DNA of 64,000 bases, taken from Tamarix chinensis. Lineage: Eukaryota > Streptophyta > Magnoliopsida > Caryophyllales > Tamaricaceae. The stretch is taken from contig CM060178.1 of NCBI GenBank assembly GCA_030549775.1, positions 73,067,152 to 73,131,151 on the forward strand, written 5' to 3'. Position 1 is the first letter of the stretch. Each line of letters opens with the position of its first letter. The position numbers and the translations under genes were made by a program. The notes under the pieces are model-generated. The model saw only the letters and a program-made list of their open reading frames with translations, ran no database searches and was not told where the DNA came from. This document shows positions 12,231-23,473 of this stretch, piece after piece.

Positions 12231-13850
12231 ATGGCTAATTGAACTCTCAAGGAGCTAGCTGCTTCTGTCTTCAACCCTAATCTTTTATACATTAATTATC
12301 CTACTGATAAAGATACTTGTGAGATCAAACCTAGATTAATCCGTGCTTTACCTATATTGATAGGTTTTAGAGACAACAACTCCATGGGTTTAGGTTGTTT
12401 CCCTAATCCAAATAAATTTCTTAGGCAATATTTGGTTCTAAGAAAGTTTAAGGGAAAGAAAATTAAAATCAAAATACTTCAAATTTTCCTCAAAGAAAAT
12501 TATGTAGTTAATCTTTAGCAATTTTATAACATCTTTTTTTCTATTTCATTATCTGAAGTAAACTAAACACAAAATATTATTTTTCTCATCTTTTTTTTTT
12601 CTTTAAAATTTTCCATGAACCAAATGAAGCATTAAGGAATTCTATATAGTATGTTCTGGTATGAAACCAAATGGAGTAAGTGTAGAACAACTTAAACTCA
12701 AAGCTTTTCCTTTTTCTTTGGTTGATTCTGCTAAGGAACGGTTATATAATTTACCAGCGGGGTCGGTAAATACTTGGACTGACAAGCAAAAGGTTTTCTT
12801 TGAAAATATTTTCCTTCATCGAGAGCAACTAACATAAGAAAAGAAATATGCGGTATTAGGTAAGATGGAGGAGAATCATTACATGAATATTGGGAACGCT
12901 TCAAGAAATTGTGTGGTAGTTGTCCTAATTATCAAATTAGTTAACAATTATTAATACAATACTTTTATTAAGGTTTATCTCCTATGGATCGCAATATGAT
13001 AGATGTTGCTAGTGGTGGTGCCTTCGTTGATAAGACAACCACCGAGACTAAAAGATTAATTGCTAATATGGTATCTAACTCTCAATATTGCAATAGGGGC
13101 AATACTTCTATGTCTCAATAGGTGAAAGAAACCAATATTTATGAATTGAAAACACAAGTATCGAATTTGATAGCTCTTGTAGAAAGAGTTATAGGTGAAA
13201 AGATTCATGCCAAGGTATGTGGAATTTGCTCTTTTACCGGGAATCCTACTGATATGTGTCCTACTTTGCAAGAAGAACAACAAGTGAATGCCATTGGAGG
13301 ACAACCATTACCAAAAAGAAATGATCCATTTGCTCCAACATATAATCCTAGATGGAAGGATCATCCAAATCTAAGGTATGGAAATACTCAACAAGGTAGT
13401 AATTCATATTTCTGACCACAGATTTATCAAAATCAACAAGGATCAAATCCACCTCCCAGATTCTTTCAAGTTACACCAAATCATCAAAGACCACCATTTC
13501 AACCAATGCCTCCACCGCAAGTTCCACAACAATCAAGGCGAATGCCTTTGGAAGACTTGGTGAAATCATTGGCTACCAATACATTACAATTTCAATAAAA
13601 GGATAGAAATGGTATCAAGAATTTGGAGAATCTAGTGAGTCAATTAGCAGATTCCCTTGGGAAACTACAAGCACAAGGATCTTCAAAATTCCCTAGCCAG
13701 ACTGAAAGAAATCCTAGGGAAAATGCTAGTGCTTTCACAACTTGTGGTAGGAAACAATTGTTGGATCCAAGAAAAGTGAGTGAGGAACAAGATATAAGTA
13801 AAGAGTCAAATGAAACAATTGTTGAAGAAGAAAAATGAAGAGTCATACCA
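12231..13850 (+). pseudogene. gag: Athila-like gag, broken
   Basis: This would encode the capsid/nucleocapsid polyprotein of an Athila-type gypsy element. The start ATG at 12231 is followed by a TGA stop at codon 4. The frame then reads TLKELAASVF, which matches Athila gag openings. It is interrupted at 12424-12631 by a MITE and resumes with the capsid phrases KAFPFSL, LPAGSVNTW and DVASGGAFVDKT. Near 13218-13265 the frame reads CGICSFTGNPTDMCP, the Athila zinc knuckle with Asn where His is usual. The C-terminal part (13623-13838) holds the hydrophilic MENLVSQLADSLGKLQ segment typical of the linker before protease. Several stops and frameshifts (near 12836, 13121 and 13414) rule out a working protein. 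Confidence 0.85.
12424..12631. mobile_element. Tourist-like MITE inside Athila gag
   Basis: This 208-bp insert is flanked by TTA on both sides (12421-12423 and 12632-12634), the target duplication of PIF/Harbinger elements. Its ends form an imperfect 15-bp terminal inverted repeat, GGCAATATTTGGTTC against TGCTTCATTTGGTTC (11 of 15 match). The similarity continues inward as GAAAGTTTAAG/GAAAATTTTAAA. Removing the insert plus one TTA restores an uninterrupted gag frame from CFPNPNKFL into KEFYIVCSGMKP, which fits Athila gag. It has no coding capacity, so it needs a transposase from elsewhere. Confidence 0.8.
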
Positions 13851-13901
13851 AGTAACCAAAGGTAAGTTAAATTCTCCTATTAAAATTCTGGCTCCTTTTC
13901 C

Positions 13902-14372
13902 TTGCAGGTTGGTCAAAAACAAGAAGATGCAATTAAACAAGTATCAAGGTATGAAAAATTCCTTAAGGATATGTGTACTAAAAAAATGAAACTAAAGGGA
14001 GATGAAAAGGTAAGTGTGGGAGAAAATGTGTTAGCAATTTTGCAAAGGAAGCTTCCACCAAAATGCAAGGATCCTGGTATTTTTACTATACCTTGAAAGA
14101 TTGGAAACATGAGGTATGAAAAATGCATGCTTGACTTAGGTGCTTCAATCAACTTCATGCCTTTATCCAATTTTTAATACCCTAAGTCTAGGTCCTTCAA
14201 AGGAAACTCGTGTTGTTATTTAATTAGCTGATAAATCTAACACGTATCCTAAATGGGTGATTGAGGATGCCGTAGTTTAGGTAAATGAATTGGTTTTTCC
14301 TGTAGATTTTTATGTGTTAGATATGTAGGGTAATAGTTTAGCTAACCCCTCTCCTATATTGTTAGATAGATC
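13902..14372 (+). pseudogene. Athila-like protease remnant
   Basis: This is the aspartic protease of element E. The linker frame VQVGQKQEDAIKQVSRYEKF-type sequence leads into KCMLDLGASINFMPLSNF at about 14116-14170, the Athila protease active-site block, in which D-L-G-A replaces the D-S/T-G of other gypsy proteases. LADKSNTYPKWVIEDAVV and FPVDFYVLDM follow, the usual flap and core strands. In-frame stops occur near 14220, 14278 and 14326. The domain ends at a DRSFL phrase (the usual GRPFL) where the sequence jumps straight into a fragment of the 3' LTR. Reverse transcriptase, RNase H and integrase are therefore all deleted. Confidence 0.8.
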
Positions 14373-14466
14373 ATTCCTTGTGGGTTCGACTCTTTCTTGC
14401 CATATACTATGTATTTGGAAATTATGATTTATTTATTGAATTTGTTGTACATACGATAGTGCATCA
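14373..14466 (+). repeat. 3' LTR fragment of element E
   Basis: The 94 bases match the last 91 bases of the 5' LTR (11798-11888), from ATTCCTT through GGGTTCGACTC, the 'catatacta' block and the terminal GTGCATCA. The seven bases ATTCCTT are shared between the protease side and the LTR side, so the pol deletion appears to have joined at microhomology. Confidence 0.8.
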
Positions 14467-14860
14467 ATAAAATTAATCTTTAATATTTCACTTTAATATT
14501 TTTGTAAGCTCATTTAATTATTTCTAATGCCAACGTTATTTAATTTTTTTATTCAAATATATTACCTTTATATCTAATCCAATATAATCTAATATATTTA
14601 AATATTAATACAATAAACAAAAAAACTAATATAATACAATACATTGTGAAATTATCACAAATCAATATCATTAATCCATATCATATATTAATATCATAAA
14701 TAATCAAAAAACACAAATTAATATAAAAACTCCATACACATTACTATACATTATCACCCACCAACCCACCCACCCACCCACACACACTTATTAATAATAA
14801 TAAAATACTAACGGAGGTGGAGAGGAACATCAATAAATGACGGTAGAGGGTGATGACGCT
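14467..14860. other. AT-rich spacer with CCCA-rich tract
   Basis: No gene is seen. There is a (CCCA)n/(CA)n stretch at 14758-14788. The last 50 bases are less AT-rich and may continue at 39899 on the far side of element B. Confidence 0.5.
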
Positions 14861-14865
14861 CTAGT

Positions 14866-15895
14866 TGACGTGTATGAGAGGGTGTAATTTTCAGTCATGT
14901 GGATCTAATATTTTGAATGGAGTTTCAATGAGATGATAAAGGCTTGGTGAAGGTGAGTTTAAAGACTAAAGGTTCAAAAGCGATGTAAATAAGATAATGG
15001 TGGTTCGAATTATGGTAGAAAAATGATGATGGTGATTCGTTGATGGTGATGATGATTCCATAATGATGAATGTGATTTGAATATGATGAGATGATGATGA
15101 TGAGGTTTTAAAAGTTAGGGTTTGGATGATGGTTAGAGTTGTGGTTTAGGGTTAGGGTTAGGGTTAGGGTTTGGTTTGAAGAAGAGAAAATAAGGTGGTG
15201 TTTAATTGGTATGGATGGTTAAGGTTTTGAATGAATATTTTAGGGTTTCAGTTTTGGTATACCGATTTTTGGTTTTGTTTAGCCATGAAATAGAGTAGGA
15301 ATTTGATGGTAACTAGGGTAGGAAAAAATGGATTCAGAATTGTCAAAAATATATGGATTAATCTCTAGTTCCCATAGATGAAGAGATTAAAACTTTTAAG
15401 CCAAATCGATCACATAGATTTGACTTTCTTGAACATGAACTGACATATAATTAAATCAATGCTGATCTTCAACTTCAATTCTTCTTTCAAAAATCATAAT
15501 ACATGCCATTTATGTATAATTTAACCTTTCTACCACTAGCTAAACAATATTCTAAAAGATTATGAGCTAAAAGATATTATGCTACCTTTATGCTAACTTT
15601 ATACTACTTTTTGCTAACTTTATTCTCCTTCTTTATTACTTAATTAATAAATTAAATAAATAACTTAATAGGGCTTGATAATCCTTCTAAAATATTTCTC
15701 ATTCACTTGGTCACTACCTCCTTGCATGCCATGTATGCCATACACATGTACGTATATATTTAAGTACTTGTTTATTACATTTCGAGCAATGTAAACATCT
15801 ATTGGTCTTTAAATTTATGGGAGACACTTTCCAAATGAATAATCATTGGTTCTATAATTATGAAAGCCAATTCTTGAGTATTTTCTCCTGGATCA
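14866..15895 (-). repeat. 3' LTR of element B
   Basis: It matches 38862-39893 in order along its whole length, including the GATGATGGTGATT-rich block, the GGGTTAGGG run and the 'tacatttcgagcaa' block. Its termini read TGACGTG on the left and ATCA on the right. The last ~100 bases on the right encode the tail of pol when read on the minus strand. Confidence 0.85.
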
Positions 15896-16783
15896 TTCTC
15901 CCCCTGTTGATTTGAATTTGCCCTTAAATATACACCTCCATGGTAAGGGCTAATATCTCTAACATTGAATGTCCTTAACACCTTTCCATATGAATCTAGA
16001 AAATTGACCTTATAAGCTCTCTTTCCAAAATTTCAAAGTGCTTTCAAAGAACATCCACCTTTGGCATGAGCTAATGTTTCCTTAGATTACGAAATCTCTC
16101 CTTCCTCAAGTGTAACCATACCAAATCTCCTGGTTGAAAAACATGTTGGCTTCTATACTTGTTTTCTCTTGTCTTGTATACTTCATTTGTTTTCTCAATA
16201 TTGTGCTAGATTTGATGATGTAGTTTTTGAAATAACTCCACTCTCTCTTGTGCATCATAACTCTTCACTTCGCCCTTCTTTAATGGCACCATATCAATTA
16301 GTACATATGGATTAGTACCATATACTATCTAGAAATGACAAGAGCGTGTTTTAGTAGAAGTACTTCAATTGTAAGAAAACTCCACATGTACTAACTTGAC
16401 ATCCCAATCCTTAGCACTCATACTCACCAATCCCCTAAGGAAAGTACCCAAAGTTCTATTAGTAACTTTTATTTTTCCATCCATTTGAGGATGATATGAC
16501 ATGGTAAATAGAAGCTTCATTCTTAGAATATGCCATAAACTCTTCCAAAAATAGCTTAAGAACTTTACATCTCTATCTGAAACAATACTTCACGGAATTC
16601 CATGCAACCTCATGATCTCCTTGAAGTATAAATCTGCAACATGGGTAGCATTATCGGTCTTTGTGACATGGAATGAAATAAGTCATTTTTTAAAATCAAT
16701 CTACTAAGTCCATAATAGAATCCTTGCCTCATTATGTCTAAGGCAATCCTAAGATCAAATTCATACTAACACCTTCCTATGGT
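15799..16783 (-). pseudogene. element B integrase core and C-terminal tail
   Basis: This is the downstream half of integrase, which joins the cDNA to the target. The frame is broken by stops. The conserved blocks 'VHKRTKWDVKLVHVEF' to 'KVLRTFNVRDISPYHGG' can be followed on the minus strand, with the FNVRDISPYHGG end block near 15930-15975. The open frame carries on past the LTR border at 15895 and ends at about 15800, so the last ~30 residues (ELAFIIIEPMII) are encoded by the LTR itself. Element C shows the same arrangement. The upstream half of this integrase lies at 30369-30760, separated by element A. Confidence 0.75.
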
Positions 16784-17280
16784 TAAGTTATAAAACCCCC
16801 AAAATCTACACTTTTTTTTTATAAAAAAAGTAATACTCATAAATAAAAATCGTAAATTTTTGGGGATGTTACCGCTACACTTAGTATAAGACCGGTTCAC
16901 TCCTACCATTCCTGTACCAAGTGCTAAGGCTAAGAAGATACTGTTAACAACACCATAAAAATACAAATTTATAAAAACGAGAATCAGCGTATACGCAAGT
17001 CTTACATAATTTGAAATACCAGCTATTGTTTTTCTAGATAATAACTAAACAACAATAGTAAAATTATTCTGACAATTCAAACATAATAAAAGATAACATG
17101 AGCCATTAATTAAAAAGGAAATTAGCCACATCTCTCTAGAAATCGATCCAGCCCAGCTATCACTCTACCCCTCCAGATGTCCCATAGACATCGATAGCAT
17201 CAAAGTAGGTGTCTCCTAGCTATAATAGATCAAGCGGGCCTTCTGCTAGTGGGAATGAGCAGTACCCATGAAACGGGCGA

Positions 17281-17299
17281 TCAGTACGCTACGTACTGA
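17281..17299. other. conserved dyad TCAGTAC-n5-GTACTGA in LTR A
   Basis: The arms of 7 bp are perfect. The same arms with a different 7-base centre occur in solo LTR D at 35374-35394. The 5' LTR copy at 26462-26480 has a decayed right arm. It may be a protein binding site or an RNA hairpin of the LTR transcript. Confidence 0.7.
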
Positions 17300-17519
17300 G
17301 TAAAGTAACCAAGTACTAAGGCCAGCATACATATTTCACATAACCAATAATATAATGATAAAGAAATAAAAACTCAATCATATTAGTACACATAAATGTT
17401 CAAGTGAGATTCTAGGACTCAATATGGATCAAATTTTTTATTTCATCAAGCCTTTATCGAATCCATTTCCACACCATTCTCTTTATCAAGTCCATACGAG
17501 TACGGGAATCCTATTATTT

Positions 17520-17850
17520 TTACAGGTGGATCGATCTCTAGGGTACTTTGGCTCCTGGCCACTATTATAGCTGGTCAATCGGTCACTTAGGGTACATGCC
17601 ATACCACTATTATATGCCAATGGATAAGTCGGGCCCCTTCTCGCATAGTGTTCCACTTTAAGTAATTAGTATCTTCTCATATCTTAACAACATATATGGT
17701 TTGGTTTGTTGAGCTCGAAATCCCCCACTAATTTAACAAGTGGATCGGTCACTAGGGTAACATACCCTACCACTATTAAGCCGGTGGATCGGTCTCAAGG
17801 CTACCATAGTACCTAGACATTATTATGTCGGTGGATCGGTCTGGGCCCAG
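17520..17850 (-). repeat. GATCCACCGG module array in LTR A
   Basis: On the plus strand the phrase GGTGGATCGGTC (or a close variant) recurs at about 17526, 17740, 17783 and 17829, each near 'ccactatta'. The 5' LTR repeats it at about 26705, 26799, 26921, 26964 and 27010, and solo LTR D carries it inverted at 34785-35165. Confidence 0.75.
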
Positions 17851-18009
17851 CTTAACATCTTCCACTTTACGTATTTAATAAGTTAAGTATCTTATTTAAA
17901 TGTTCATTTCAAGACATGCAAATTAGGTTTCCATCATGCTCACTCCTCAACTCAAGTTAACCACCTCAACCCTAGTTTATCATCCCATCATACTTAATCA
18001 TGACATACC

Positions 18010-18530
18010 CTAATATCCCTACAAACCTTAGCTACCATGCAAACCCTAACTCCACGTAAACCACACTCTCATGCAAACCCTAGTTCCCATGCAAACCCTA
18101 GCTCCACGTGACCCACGCTTTCATGCAGACCCTGGCTCCCATACAAACCCTAGCTCCACGTGACCTACGCTTTCATGAAATCCCTAACTCCACATAGACA
18201 AACTTCCATGTAAATCCTAATCCACATGCACACCCTAGCTTCATGTACACCACACTTCCATGTAACCCCAATTCATATGCAAACCCTAGCTCCATGTATA
18301 CCACACTTCCATGCAAATCCTAATTCATAAGCAACCCTAACTCCATGTAGACATGCTTCCATGCAAACCCTAACATCATGCCATTTCATGCAAAACCTTA
18401 GCATCATGTCATTTTATGCAAACCTTAATGTCATGCCATTTCATATAAAACCCTAACGTCATGCCATTCCATGCAAACCCTAACTCCATGCCTTTTCATG
18501 CAACACCCTAACACTATATTGTTACACTCC
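18010..18530 (-). repeat. CAAACCCTA(A/G)CTCC minisatellite in LTR A
   Basis: Units of roughly 18-20 bases built on CATGCAAACCCTA alternate with CTCCACGT spacers and drift towards CATGCCATTTCATG at the right. The 5' LTR has the same array at 27190-27715. The D LTR has a different array in the corresponding part. Confidence 0.8.
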
Positions 18531-20589
18531 CCATTATTATTTTACAAACCTAATATGCATGTCTTAAGGCCACATCATACAATAATAATAACATAAACAT
18601 AAATATAATCTTCCTGCCATGATTTATTTATACCAACATACTTCAACTCTATCATCATGCCATATACGAAATAATAAATAATAATAAACATAGAATACAT
18701 GGCATATGAAGCACATAATGCATATAAACACAAATGACCTTAGAAAACCCTTACCTAAAACGACACCGGTCTTGGTGCACGCTCCTATTCCACTTGAGGG
18801 ATATGACTGGGTTCACCTATTATATAAAAGTATATAAGAATTAGGCTCCCTTATAAAATTTTATTATTCTCTATCTTATAATAAGATTTGGTTTTTAATT
18901 AAAACAATATTACACAATAATTAACTATACAAAATATTACTTAAAAATACAAATAAATTATTATTTCCATTCGAAAAGGGTGGGGATATAAATGTTTCTA
19001 CCCCTCACCAAAATAGTATTAGCATCAGTAGTAGTAGTAGTAATAGTAGTAATAATAATAATAATAAGTAAAACATTGTTAATAATACTCTTATTAGTAA
19101 AATATTAATATTAACAATACCATAAATATTAAACTTACAAGGTGGTTTTCAAAACCACCCTATTTAGTAATAATACTATTCGAAAATGTAATAATGATAT
19201 TAATATTTTATATATACTTATAATGTAAAAGTTAGTAGGGATAATAATAATAATAATATAATTAGTAATAATGTTAAAACAAGTTAATAATAGTAATAAA
19301 AAGTAAAGGTGAGAGGCTTAATAAAAATTTTAGGTTTCTACACTTCCTAAAATAATTAAAATATTAAATAAATAATTACACTAATAATAATAATACTAAT
19401 ATTATTATTAATAACAATAGTAAACATGTAATAATTCCATTAAATAACCAAAATTTGAGATTAATAATTTATCTAATTCAAGAATACTCCCAAACCTGTC
19501 AACAAAATTTATCAATTAGGATACAGTTGATAAAAAAATAATAATAATTAAAATTAAAATCGAATTAACATTAAAAATTAGGATAAAAGTAGAGTAATTA
19601 TCAATAAATCGATAGGAAGTGTTGAAAAGGTCTAGGGTTTCACCTTGAGGTAGAGGGGATGGGTGTCACCAGCGGTGGTTACCGTTAGTGGCCAGTCAAG
19701 TGATCTAAGAGGGGTGAAAATGAAGAAAAAGAGGGAAGGGGGAATGAGAAAAATAAAATAAGTTTATGGGTCAGTGGAGGAGACTTAGCAAGAGATATTG
19801 GGTGGTTTAAAGGGTGGGAGAAGTGGCGGATATGGTGGTGGACAGTGTTTTAAGGTTTCGGGATGAAAATTCTAGCGAGATGAGCTGCAAACTTTGCATG
19901 GTTATGGAGGCCTATGCAAGGAGAATCGAAGGATGTAGATGGTTTAGTTAGCTAGAGGGTGTTGGACGGAATATTTTTAGAGGTAGAGGTAGTGTCGAGG
20001 TTGGCTAACGGCGGAGGAAATTGTGTCTAAAGGGGCGGTGGTACACAGACTGGTGCTTAGGGTTCCAGGGAAAGAAATCTCGAAATCAAGCCAAATAAGG
20101 GGTATTTATTGTGGTGGAGGGTAGGCTTGAGTGCTGGAGGTTACTAGAAGGTCAAAGCCGGTGAGAAATGGGACTGTTATGAGGTTGATCGGGCGGCATA
20201 AATTTCAAAATTTTCCCGATCATCGCGAGGGAAATTGGGGCAATGTGGGGGAGAAAAAGGGAAGTGGGGCATTTCAAATTAGAATGTGCGTTGAGAGGAA
20301 GAGAAAGGTTGGGAGAAATGCAAGTCACAACACGTGTGGCCGGCGGTGCCATTTTCGAGGGGTGAAGGTTGAGTGTTATAGGTATGGTGTCGGTTGGAAG
20401 AGGAAGAAGAAGATGGGGTGGGAAAACTGGCGATTCAGGGGCAAAAAAAATGGTCGACACACCGTGTTTAGAGGGGAAAAAAGGTGAAACACTGCGCGAA
20501 GTTAAATGAAAAACTTCTAGGCCGTGGGAAAGAAATGGCCTGCACCGAAGGAGGGAAGGAAGAAAATTTGACCGCGTGATGCCCAAGTC

Positions 20590-20690
20590 GGGGGAAAAGA
20601 AAAAGAAAGGAAGAAGAAGAAGGAAAAGAAAGAAAAAGAAAGAAAAAGGAAGAAAGAAAAGGAAAAAGGAAAAAAGGAGAAGAGATAATA
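20590..20690. repeat. purine-only tract in LTR A
   Basis: About 100 bases of GAAA/GGAA with almost no pyrimidine. The 5' LTR has the same tract at 29840-29945, and the inverted D LTR has the matching pyrimidine tract at 31935-32003. Confidence 0.85.
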
Positions 20691-21130
20691 GGAAGGTTGG
20701 GTTAAATAATTTGATTAAAATATTTGGGATATTTAAAAATAATAATATTTAAATAAAATAATATTTAAATCCTTTTTTAGGCTAAATTACGATTTTAAAT
20801 AGATTTTCCAAAATTTCCATTTTAAATTAGTAAATCACTCTAATTTTAATCAATTTAATTATTTATAATATTAACATTAACTTGAAACTTTTTTCTCTTT
20901 CTTAATTTAAATAAAATAATTTTTTAAAATAAATTACCAAATTAAAACCTTTAATTAGTTAATATACCAAATTTACTCTTATTAACATATTTATAAAATT
21001 CCTTATTATCTTGCCCTAATATATTTTCTTTTATTTTAGTAAAAATAATTTATTAATTTAAATTTTTTGATAAAACCTTATTTGAATATAATCTTCAAAA
21101 TTATAATTTTTTCGGGGTATTTCATCACTA

Positions 21131-21143
21131 CCCCCCTTAAAAA
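21131..21143 (-). promoter_or_regulatory. polypurine tract of element A
   Basis: The minus strand reads TTTTTAAGGGGGG followed by TAGTGA and then the 3' LTR. This is the expected place and composition for the primer of plus-strand cDNA synthesis. Confidence 0.8.
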
Positions 21144-21289
21144 TAGACTTCGCCCCCGAAGTCTCCTCCAACTACTAGGGTTAGGGTTAAGGCATTCTAA
21201 GCAACTAGAATAATACATCACTAACTATACTTAAAACAACTACCCCCTTAGGGACAAACTAGGAGGACATATTCTAACCTACTGTGAAA

Positions 21290-21560
21290 AGCTTGGGATA
21301 TGCTTCTCACATATCTTTCTCTATCTCCCATGTGGCTTCCTCGGTCCTGTATCGGCTCCATAAGACCTTAATGAGAGGAACCGAACTCTTACGTTTCTTC
21401 CTCAACTTATGTCGAGAACCCGCTCTAATCGCTCCTCTAAGTCAGTGAATTGTCCAACTTGACTTCGTCTCGTTGAATCACATGTGGCGGGTCAGAAACA
21501 TACTTTCCCAGTTGAGATATATGGAACACATTATGAACTCTTGCCAATTCCAGAGGAAGA
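21290..21560 (-). pseudogene. element A integrase C-terminus with chromodomain
   Basis: This is the C-terminal module that directs chromovirus integration through binding to modified histones. On the minus strand, VHNVFHISQLGKYV and SDPPHVIQRDEVKL (about 21440-21560) form the end of integrase. A frame with IPLIKVLWSRYRTEEATWEI (about 21320-21390) follows. The second part is the chromodomain fold, with the aromatic W of LW and the ATWE block that plant chromoviruses share. Stops interrupt it (near 21440 and 21310). It lies just before the polypurine tract, as expected, and supports the Tekay-like classification. Confidence 0.85.
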
Positions 21561-22640
21561 GCCAATTTATACGGTACTTCACCCACTTGCTCTAATATTT
21601 TGTATGGACCAATATATCTAGGGCTTAGCTTGCCTTTCCTTCCGAACCTCTATACTCCTCTAGTAGGCGAAACCCTCAGCAACACTTTGTCTTTAGGCTC
21701 AAAATCTCCATCCCTACATCTCTGATCGACATAACTCTTTTTTCGGCTCTAAGTTGCTTTCATTCGATCCTAGATCTATCGGACTTGACGGATTAAATCC
21801 TCAATCATTTTTGGTCCCAACATGATCATGTCACTGATGTCACTTTAACATAAAGGAGTTTTGCACTTTCGTTTGTACAATGCCTCGAAGGGATCCATCC
21901 CAATACTTGCATGATAACTATTATTATATGAAAACTCTACCAGATGCAAGTGCTCCTCCCAACATCCCTGGAAGTCCAGTATGTAGGTCCTCAACATATC
22001 CTCTATAATCTGAATGGTCCGCTCTATCTATCCGTTTGTGGCAGGGTGAAAAGTTGTACTCATCTTCAATTTGGTTCCTAGAACCTCTTATAGTTTTCCA
22101 TAAAAGTGAGAAAGGAACCTCGAATCTCAATCTGAAACAATATCCTTCGGAACCCCATACGACTAACCACATACTTCATATAAACGCTCGTCAATTGCTC
22201 CATACTCCATGTCGAATTCATAGGAATGAACACGACTAACTTGGTCAATCTATCAACAATGACCGAGATGGTATCACAACAGCTTTGGGTCCTTGGCAAT
22301 ACACTCACAAATTCCATAGAAATGGAGTCCCATTTCCACCCCGGCACCTCCAAAGACTGAAGCAATCTTGCTGGTCTCCAATGTTCAATCTTGACCTTCT
22401 GACATATCAGACTTCAGGATATGAACTCTGCTATTTCCCGCTTCATTCGTGGCCACCAATATACTTTCTTAAGGTCCTTGTATAACTTTGACCCTCCTAG
22501 ATGAACAGAATAATGGGTCTAATGTCCTTCCTCCAAAATACGATGCTTAAGGTCTTGACAACTCTAGGGTACACATCAACGACTCCTGAATCTGATACTA
22601 CCATCCTCATGGACTCTGAACCTATCTACTTTGCCTTCAT
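21561..22640 (-). pseudogene. element A integrase, defective
   Basis: The integrase covers the zinc-binding N-terminus and the catalytic core. HYSVHLGGSKLYKDL and KVYWWPRMKREIAEF (22440-22530) mark the N-terminal domain; the first Cys of the Cys pair is lost (SLICQK). The core begins VPGWKWDSISMEFVSVLP (near 22290-22345), where the usual catalytic Asp of SMDF is Glu. It continues with VDRLTK, then TTFHPATNGQ and a QGCWEEHLH-type block (21930-22060). Frameshifts break it near 22170 and 21920, and a stop lies between the zinc-binding and core parts. Confidence 0.88.
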
Positions 22641-23428
22641 GCATTTTCTTTCGGATCCTCTCCAACTTGACTAGCTCGGATCTCTTCAATAATAGTTGGA
22701 GTGAGCATTAAGGCATTCATACGGGCTTTGAGGTCTCCCTGCTGAATAATTTTGATCTCTAGATCTGATAACTCCCTTATCATCCGATCAGCAACTACGC
22801 AGCATAAGGCAGAATGTACAGTCTTTCTACTTAGAGCATTGGCAACCACGTTGGCCTTACCCTTATGGTAGGTCAACTCAATAACGTAATCCTTTACCTG
22901 TTCCAGCCATCTTCTCTACCTCAAGTTGAGCTCTTTTTGCGTGAAGATGTACTTGAGACTCTTGTGGTCTATAAAGAATTTACACTTTTCCCCATACAGA
23001 TAATGTCTCCAGATCTTCAAAGCGAATACAATAGTTGCTAACTCCCGATCATGTGTGGGATAATTTTTCTCAAGCTTCTTCAGTTGCCATGGGGCATAAG
23101 CTACCACTTTACCCTTCTGCATTAGCACACATCCCTACCTATGCTTGGATGCATCACTATAAACCTCAAACTCCTTGGTCCCTTCGGGTATGGTCAACAA
23201 TGGTGTAGTAGTCAAACTATTATTTAGCTCTCGAAAAGCTTCTTCATAGTACTCAACCCACTGGGACTTTGTTGTTTTCTTCAGGAGATTATTCAACAGT
23301 TGGGCGATCTTGGAAAAGTTCTGCACAAAAAGCCTATAATAACCAGCCAAACCTAGAAAACTCCGAACCTCTAATATGTTCGTAGGGGGCTTGAACTCTG
23401 TGATGGCCACAATTTTAGCTGGGTCCAC
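22641..23428 (-). pseudogene. element A RNase H and tether
   Basis: RNase H removes the RNA template during reverse transcription. The connection segment [20 protein letters not shown] (23360-23428) is followed by [20 protein letters not shown] with the first RNase H Asp (near 23150). A frame break comes next, then [20 protein letters not shown] and [20 protein letters not shown] with [11 protein letters not shown] (22920-23128). The spacer to integrase, KGKANVVANALSRK, follows at 22800-22870. Most catalytic carboxylates remain visible, but the frame is split into at least three pieces. Confidence 0.88.
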
Positions 23429-23473
23429 AGCGACTCCCTTAGCTGATACAATGTGGCCCAGAAACGCTACCTC

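Larger units (their letters stand above)
16789..21124 (-). repeat. 3' LTR of element A
   Basis: This 4336-bp LTR pairs with 25974-30363. On the plus strand it begins TATAAAACCCCC (the other copy has TGTATACCCC) and ends TCGGGGTATTTCA. Blocks in order are: a terminal segment, the dyad at 17281-17299, the repeated TGGATCGGTC module (17520-17850), a CAAACCCTA minisatellite (18010-18530), the ACGACACCGGTCTTGG block (18760-18780), AT-rich triplet repeats, a GC-richer part (19640-20590) and a purine tract (20590-20690). Confidence 0.92.

Noticed and set aside
20131..20586. Overlapping open frames of 118 (+) and 144 (-) codons in the GC-rich part of LTR A, partly repeated at 29361-29606
   Set aside because: Both frames lie in LTR sequence, overlap on opposite strands and have no motif. 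Their repetition is explained by the two LTRs being copies. The matching part of LTR D does not keep them open.
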